From positions 4,545,695-4,609,694 of the forward strand of contig NZ_CP139195.1 of assembly GCF_034057115.1 (NCBI RefSeq): a stretch of DNA of 64,000 nt. The letters run 5' to 3'. This document shows positions 60,358 through 64,000 of the stretch, piece by piece. Each line of letters starts with the position of its first letter. Within the stretch, counting starts at the first letter, position 1. The position numbers and the translations under genes were made by a program. Origin of the DNA: Pseudomonas sp. AN-1. GTDB lineage: Bacteria; Pseudomonadota; Gammaproteobacteria; Pseudomonadales; Pseudomonadaceae. Below the pieces are notes generated by a model. That model was not told the DNA's origin. It searched no databases and saw only the letters and a program-made list of their open reading frames with translations.

Positions 60358-61736
60358 CTGTAATGGACTCTCCCTGCACCACACTTACCCGCACCAGCGG
60401 TGTCGAGAATGGCGTTCGGAGGGTTCCAGCGATGTACAAGCAGATTGCAGTGGATTTGGCCAAGTCCGTTTACCAGGTTGCCGAGAGCGTCCGTGCCGGG
60501 CAGGTGAGTCAGCGCAAGCGGCTGAATCGCGAGGCGTTTCGCCGATATATACAGGAGCAGGCCGAGCCGGTCGAGTGGCTGATGGAAGCCTGTGGCACGG
60601 CGCACTACTGGGGGCGTTTCGCCCAGGCGCTGGGGCACAAGGTGACGCTGCTGCACGCGCGCTATGTGCGCCCCTACCGCCGCCGCAACAAGACCGACCG
60701 CAACGACTGCGACGCCATCCTCGAAGCCGCACGCTGCTCGGGCATCCACCCGGTGCCGGTGAAGACTCACGAGCAGCAACAGCTCCAGCAACTGCACGGT
60801 CTGCGCAAGACCTGGAAGAAGAGCCGCACCCAGCGCATCAACCTGCTGCGCGGCATCTTTCGGGAGATGGGCCTGGAAGCGCCGGCAGCGACGGCGGCAT
60901 TCCTGCGTAGCGCTCATGAACTGGTCGAGCAACCGGAAGTGGTGGCCCTGCGCGGCCAGCTGCAGATCGTCCTGGCGGAGATCAACCTGTACGAGCAGTG
61001 CATGGACGAGTGCGAACAGCAACTCGCCCGCTGGCACGCCGACGATGCCATCGTGCGCAAGCTCGACGAAGTCAGCGGTATCGGCGTGCTGACCGCCAGC
61101 GCGCTGAAAAGCGCGGTCGGCCAGCCCGAGCGCTTCGCCAGTGGTCGCCAACTGAGCGCCTGGCTGGGCATGACTCCGCGCGAGTTCAGCAGCGGCGACC
61201 GGCGCAAGCTGGGACACATCAGCCGGCAGGGCAACGTGTACGTGCGCACCCTGCTGATCCATGGTTCGCGAGCGGCGTTGCTGGCGGCGCAACGATTGCA
61301 CAGACGAGCGCCTGAGCGGTTGACCCGGCTGCAACGCTGGGCAGTAGAGACGGCCGCCTGCATCGGCCACAACAAGGCGGCGGTGGCGCTGGCTAACAAA
61401 CTGGTACGGATCTGCTGGGCGGTGTGGTGCCACGAACGACGTTTCAGCGGCGACTGGCAGAGCAGCAAGCCCGCCTGACGGCGGGCCGGGTAATCGGGAG
61501 GCGGTTTTTCTTGTGGTTGTGGTGAAAAGCGACACTGTCGGAACAGGCGAGTCCTGCGGCGGAACAAGGCCGATAACAATCATGATCCCCGTGATCGATT
61601 GAACGCTTGGCCCCCGTTGCGCGAACTACAGAGTGGCCCGGGCGGTAACGCCCAGCAAAGGCCGGATATACGAATGCAACCGCACTGACGACAGGGTTGG
61701 TATGGCTTTACTCACTACTTGTGGGGAGAGTCCATA
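60358..61736 (+). mobile_element. IS1111-group insertion sequence, copy 2
   Basis: 1.38 kb, same ends as copy 1 (CTGTAATGGACTCTCCC ... GGGGAGAGTCCATA), same orientation, inserted eight bases from the GTTAGAT core of the attC of the GIY-YIG cassette. Almost identical to copy 3. Confidence 0.92.
60432..61478 (+). CDS. IS110-family transposase, copy 2
   Basis: A 348-residue DEDD transposase with all four acidic residues (Asp8 in AVDLAKS, Glu52 in LMEACG, Asp89 and Asp92 in KTDRNDCD) and the C-terminal Ser motif TPREFSSGDRR. Start ATG 60432. Differs from copy 3 at a few residues (SALKS for SALKT; ACIGH for ARIGH). Looks functional. The 258 bases after it, to 61736, are the expected guide-RNA region. 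Confidence 0.95.
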   Translation: MYKQIAVDLAKSVYQVAESVRAGQVSQRKRLNREAFRRYIQEQAEPVEWLMEACGTAHYWGRFAQALGHKVTLLHARYVRPYRRRNKTDRNDCDAILEAARCSGIHPVPVKTHEQQQLQQLHGLRKTWKKSRTQRINLLRGIFREMGLEAPAATAAFLRSAHELVEQPEVVALRGQLQIVLAEINLYEQCMDECEQQLARWHADDAIVRKLDEVSGIGVLTASALKSAVGQPERFASGRQLSAWLGMTPREFSSGDRRKLGHISRQGNVYVRTLLIHGSRAALLAAQRLHRRAPERLTRLQRWAVETAACIGHNKAAVALANKLVRICWAVWCHERRFSGDWQSSKPA

Positions 61737-61751
61737 TACGCCATGTTAGAT

Positions 61752-62339
61752 TCACCTTGCACCGCGCTTCCCCAAAATGGGCCTCAGGTGATCCCACAAC
61801 CCGTCCTCAAGCACCTGAGCAGCAAGATCGCCTAGGCCGCGAAATTGATAACAGAAAAAATCCACGTGCAGGTGAAGCTCACTGCTCCAAGATTGGAAGT
61901 GGATTGCGTATGTGCCGCCGACACTTTCGAGAAGGTGCTGTTTGAATCGTTCTCTTGGGCTGTAGGACCTACCGACATAGATCGCCCGACGTTCCGCTGT
62001 GGCACCATTCAACTGGCAAAGGTTCTTTTGGCCCGGATAGTCTTCCTGAGCTTGCAGTTGGCGCCCCGCTTCAAACGCTGCTGCGATGTCCTGGCTTCCG
62101 GCATCGCTCTGCTCTGAAATTGAAAACACGTAGATAAACTCCGAGCCCTCATCTTCGCGGCGCTTCCCGGTCGGGATTTTCTGGCTCTTCTCCTTCACGT
62201 AATCCTGTGCGATAGCGCGAGTACAAAACCGAATGAATACAGGCTCAGGGAGTATTGCGCCGTTAGCAACCGCTGTTGCTCGTGCGACAGTCTCACGATA
62301 CGCCTGAACCGCCTGCTGGATGTCAGTCTGCTGAAGCAT
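61752..62339 (-). CDS. Integron cassette gene: GIY-YIG-like protein
   Basis: A 195-residue protein, start ATG 62339. The C-terminal 120 residues have the layout of a GIY-YIG fold: a first strand EFIYVFSIS, then RAIYVGRSYSPRERFKQHL (YIG-like strand, Arg and His of the catalytic helix), and a late Glu in QVLEDGLWDHLRPILGK. The N-terminal 70 residues are helical and unassigned. A nuclease is possible but the first Tyr motif is weak. The stop codon overlaps by one base the attC core GTTAGAT, so it is a compact cassette. GC is lower than in the chromosome. Confidence 0.7.
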   Translation of the reverse strand: MLQQTDIQQAVQAYRETVARATAVANGAILPEPVFIRFCTRAIAQDYVKEKSQKIPTGKRREDEGSEFIYVFSISEQSDAGSQDIAAAFEAGRQLQAQEDYPGQKNLCQLNGATAERRAIYVGRSYSPRERFKQHLLESVGGTYAIHFQSWSSELHLHVDFFCYQFRGLGDLAAQVLEDGLWDHLRPILGKRGAR

Positions 62340-62347
62340 CGAAGTGA

Positions 62348-62423
62348 CTCTAAGGTTTGGTTAAGGGGCGGGCTTTAGCCCGTTCCAGTTAGCGAAGCGA
62401 GCGATTTGAACCACTAGTTAGGG
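62348..62423 (-). other. attC site, uninterrupted
   Basis: The only whole attC in the window, 76 bases, between the chorismate-mutase-like and GIY-YIG cassettes. On the minus strand it starts CCCTAAC (62423-62417), has the imperfect inverted repeat GGAACGGGCTAAAGCCCGCC and complementary flanks TAGTGGTT / AACCAAA, and ends CTTAGAG (62354-62348). The last core should begin with G; here it is C. The first core overlaps the final codons of the upstream gene (AAC CCT AAC TAG). Confidence 0.85.
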
Positions 62424-62725
62424 TTGCCGCTATGTGCGTTAAGCAGAGAGTGCTCTTTTAACTCTGCCTCAATGAACGCCGATATCATAGCGCGATAGAC
62501 GCTTTCTACTACCACAGGGTTCGCACCTTGCTCTTGTGCAAGCGCTGTAACTTTTGCAATAACTTGCTCGACTCGATTGGGTGCTTTTACTTCGTCTGTT
62601 GTTTTTTTGAATGATGCTGCTTGAGTGACAAAGTTGCCGCGCTTAGCGAGTAGCGTAACGATTTCACGATCAATTCTATCGACATTTTCACGGACTTCAT
62701 TTAGTGAGTTGCATCTGACTTCCAT
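62414..62725 (-). CDS. Integron cassette gene: chorismate mutase (AroQ/PchB-like)
   Basis: A 103-residue all-helical protein, start ATG 62725 with CGGAG ten bases upstream. VDRIDREIVTLLAKRGNFV, AASFKKTTDEVKAPNRVEQV and VVVESVYRAMISAFIEAEL align by eye with AroQ-type chorismate mutases and closest to the PchB branch (isochorismate-pyruvate lyase), keeping Arg, Lys and Arg at the expected active-site places. So it may be a mutase, a pyruvate lyase or both. Free-standing, one gene in one cassette. Confidence 0.8.
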   Translation of the reverse strand: MEVRCNSLNEVRENVDRIDREIVTLLAKRGNFVTQAASFKKTTDEVKAPNRVEQVIAKVTALAQEQGANPVVVESVYRAMISAFIEAELKEHSLLNAHSGNPN

Positions 62726-62753
62726 GTGCGTGGTACTCCGTTATTTGTTTTGA

Positions 62754-62811
62754 CCCTAACATTGAAGCTGAGTCGCGAGCGGCGGCTTGCCGACGCGAGT
62801 CGGCTCGAGTG
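62754..62811 (-). other. attC site, left part (interrupted by IS copy 3)
   Basis: On the minus strand it ends at the core GTTAGGG (62760-62754), and carries long complementary arms GCCGACTCGCGTCGGC and GCCGCCGCTCGCGACTCAGC. The rest of the site and its cassette lie to the right of the window. Confidence 0.7.
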
Positions 62812-64000
62812 CTGTAATGGACTCTCCCTGCACCACACTTACCCGCACCAGCGGTGTCGAGAATGGCGTTCGGAGGGTTCCAGCGATGTACAAGCAGATT
62901 GCAGTGGATTTGGCCAAGTCCGTTTACCAGGTTGCCGAGAGCGTCCGTGCCGGGCAGGTGAGTCAGCGCAAGCGGCTGAATCGCGAGGCGTTTCGCCGAT
63001 ATATACAGGAGCAGGCCGAGCCGGTCGAGTGGCTGATGGAAGCCTGTGGCACGGCGCACTACTGGGGGCGTTTCGCCCAGGCGCTGGGGCACAAGGTGAC
63101 GCTGCTGCACGCGCGCTATGTGCGCCCCTACCGCCGCCGCAACAAGACCGACCGCAACGACTGCGACGCCATCCTCGAAGCCGCACGCTGCTCGGGCATC
63201 CACCCGGTGCCGGTGAAGACTCACGAGCAGCAACAGCTCCAGCAACTGCACGGTCTGCGCAAGACCTGGAAGAAGAGCCGCACCCAGCGCATCAACCTGC
63301 TGCGCGGCATCTTTCGGGAGATGGGCCTGGAAGCGCCGGCAGCGACGGCGGCATTCCTGCGTAGCGCTCATGAACTGGTCGAGCAACCGGAAGTGGTGGC
63401 CCTGCGCGGCCAGCTGCAGATCGTCCTGGCGGAGATCAACCTGTACGAGCAGTGCATGGACGAGTGCGAACAGCAACTCGCCCGCTGGCACGCCGACGAT
63501 GCCATCGTGCGCAAGCTCGACGAAGTCAGCGGTATCGGCGTGCTGACCGCCAGCGCGCTGAAAACCGCGGTCGGCCAGCCCGAGCGCTTCGCCAGTGGTC
63601 GCCAACTGAGCGCCTGGCTGGGCATGACTCCGCGCGAGTTCAGCAGCGGCGACCGGCGCAAGCTAGGACACATCAGCCGACAGGGCAACGTGTACGTGCG
63701 CACCCTGCTGATCCATGGTTCGCGAGCGGCGTTGCTGGCGGCGCAACGATTGCACAGACGAGCGCCTGAGCGGTTGACCCGGCTGCAACGCTGGGCAGTG
63801 GAGACGGCCGCGCGCATCGGCCACAACAAGGCGGCGGTGGCGCTGGCCAACAAACTGGTACGGATCTGCTGGGCGGTGTGGTGCCACGAACGACGTTTCA
63901 GCGGCGACTGGCAGAGCAGCAAGCCCGCCTGACGGCGGGCCGGGTAATCGGGAGGCGGTTTTTCTTGTGGTTGTGGTGAAAAGCGACACTGTCGGAACAG
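62812..64000 (+). mobile_element. IS1111-group insertion sequence, copy 3 (runs off the window)
   Basis: Begins CTGTAATGGACTCTCCC like the others, same orientation; the last roughly 190 bases of the right end lie outside the window. Confidence 0.92.
62886..63932 (+). CDS. IS110-family transposase, copy 3
   Basis: A 348-residue DEDD transposase, start ATG 62886. All catalytic residues present (Asp8, Glu52, Asp89, Asp92; Ser in EFSSGDRR). Nearly the same as copy 2, so the two have moved or been exchanged recently; towards the 3' end it matches copy 1 better (AGGACACATCAGCCGACAGG), which suggests gene conversion among copies. Confidence 0.95.
   Translation: MYKQIAVDLAKSVYQVAESVRAGQVSQRKRLNREAFRRYIQEQAEPVEWLMEACGTAHYWGRFAQALGHKVTLLHARYVRPYRRRNKTDRNDCDAILEAARCSGIHPVPVKTHEQQQLQQLHGLRKTWKKSRTQRINLLRGIFREMGLEAPAATAAFLRSAHELVEQPEVVALRGQLQIVLAEINLYEQCMDECEQQLARWHADDAIVRKLDEVSGIGVLTASALKTAVGQPERFASGRQLSAWLGMTPREFSSGDRRKLGHISRQGNVYVRTLLIHGSRAALLAAQRLHRRAPERLTRLQRWAVETAARIGHNKAAVALANKLVRICWAVWCHERRFSGDWQSSKPA

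Noticed and set aside
56590..64000. Composite transposon made by same-type IS copies
   Set aside because: The copies are in direct orientation and each lies in its own attC with its own flank; target choice explains the arrangement better than movement as one unit.
57389..64000. CRISPR-like repeats from the recurring blocks
   Set aside because: Repeats are whole IS copies of 1.4 kb with irregular spacing; there are no 25-40 base repeats with equal spacers and no cas genes.

Overview
The window is GC-rich and carries gene orders familiar from Pseudomonas: prc, min operon with rluA, lpxL; ppc, adk, tsaB; and a compact late-cobalamin operon. I read it as the chromosome of a Pseudomonas (Pseudomonadaceae), probably of a lineage that carries a chromosomal integron, such as the P. 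stutzeri/alcaligenes type. Almost all of it is coding.

Layout. 1-8.0 kb: periplasmic protease Prc, a quinone oxidoreductase, and a minus-strand series minC-minD-minE-rluA-M18 aminopeptidase-HAD phosphatase. 8.1-13.4 kb: a lipid A acyltransferase followed by a patatin-like lipase, a pirin, and an MlaA-like protein overlapping an exported alpha/beta hydrolase. 13.6-22.3 kb: ppc, adk, tsaB, a DUF72 protein, an EamA exporter, rsmJ, a NYN-LOTUS protein and a ComEA-like secreted helix-hairpin-helix protein. 22.4-23.6 kb: two tandem bacteriohemerythrins.

23.9-35.0 kb: a cobalamin riboswitch heads btuB, a probable btuM and the late B12 genes cobO-cobB-bluB-cbiB-cobD-cobQ-cobU-cobT-cobC, mostly with overlapping stop/start codons. 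The last gene of this pathway, cobS, lies 10.7 kb further on at 45.7 kb. Between them, on the opposite strand, sits a complete guanidine-use operon: a guanidine-I (ykkC) riboswitch, a three-gene ABC importer, two DUF1989 proteins, a biotin-dependent 'urea carboxylase' and allophanate hydrolase. The riboswitch makes guanidine, not urea, the likely substrate.

46.6-53.6 kb: a three-gene transglutaminase/DUF2126/ATP-grasp/alpha-E cluster, a predicted amide-ligase or peptide-tagging system of unknown product. Facing it is a 629-residue GHKL-type ATPase that I cannot assign, followed by truC.

56.4-64.0 kb: an accessory region of different character. It is the distal part of an integron gene-cassette array: small minus-strand genes (membrane protein, TPR protein, GIY-YIG-like protein, chorismate-mutase-like protein) separated by attC-type sites. 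Every attC but one has been hit, in the same place and orientation, by copies of one IS1111-group (IS110 family) element; an IS30-family element splits the TPR cassette. The array abuts the tail of a truncated membrane transporter gene. No integrase is in the window; it is expected beyond the right edge.
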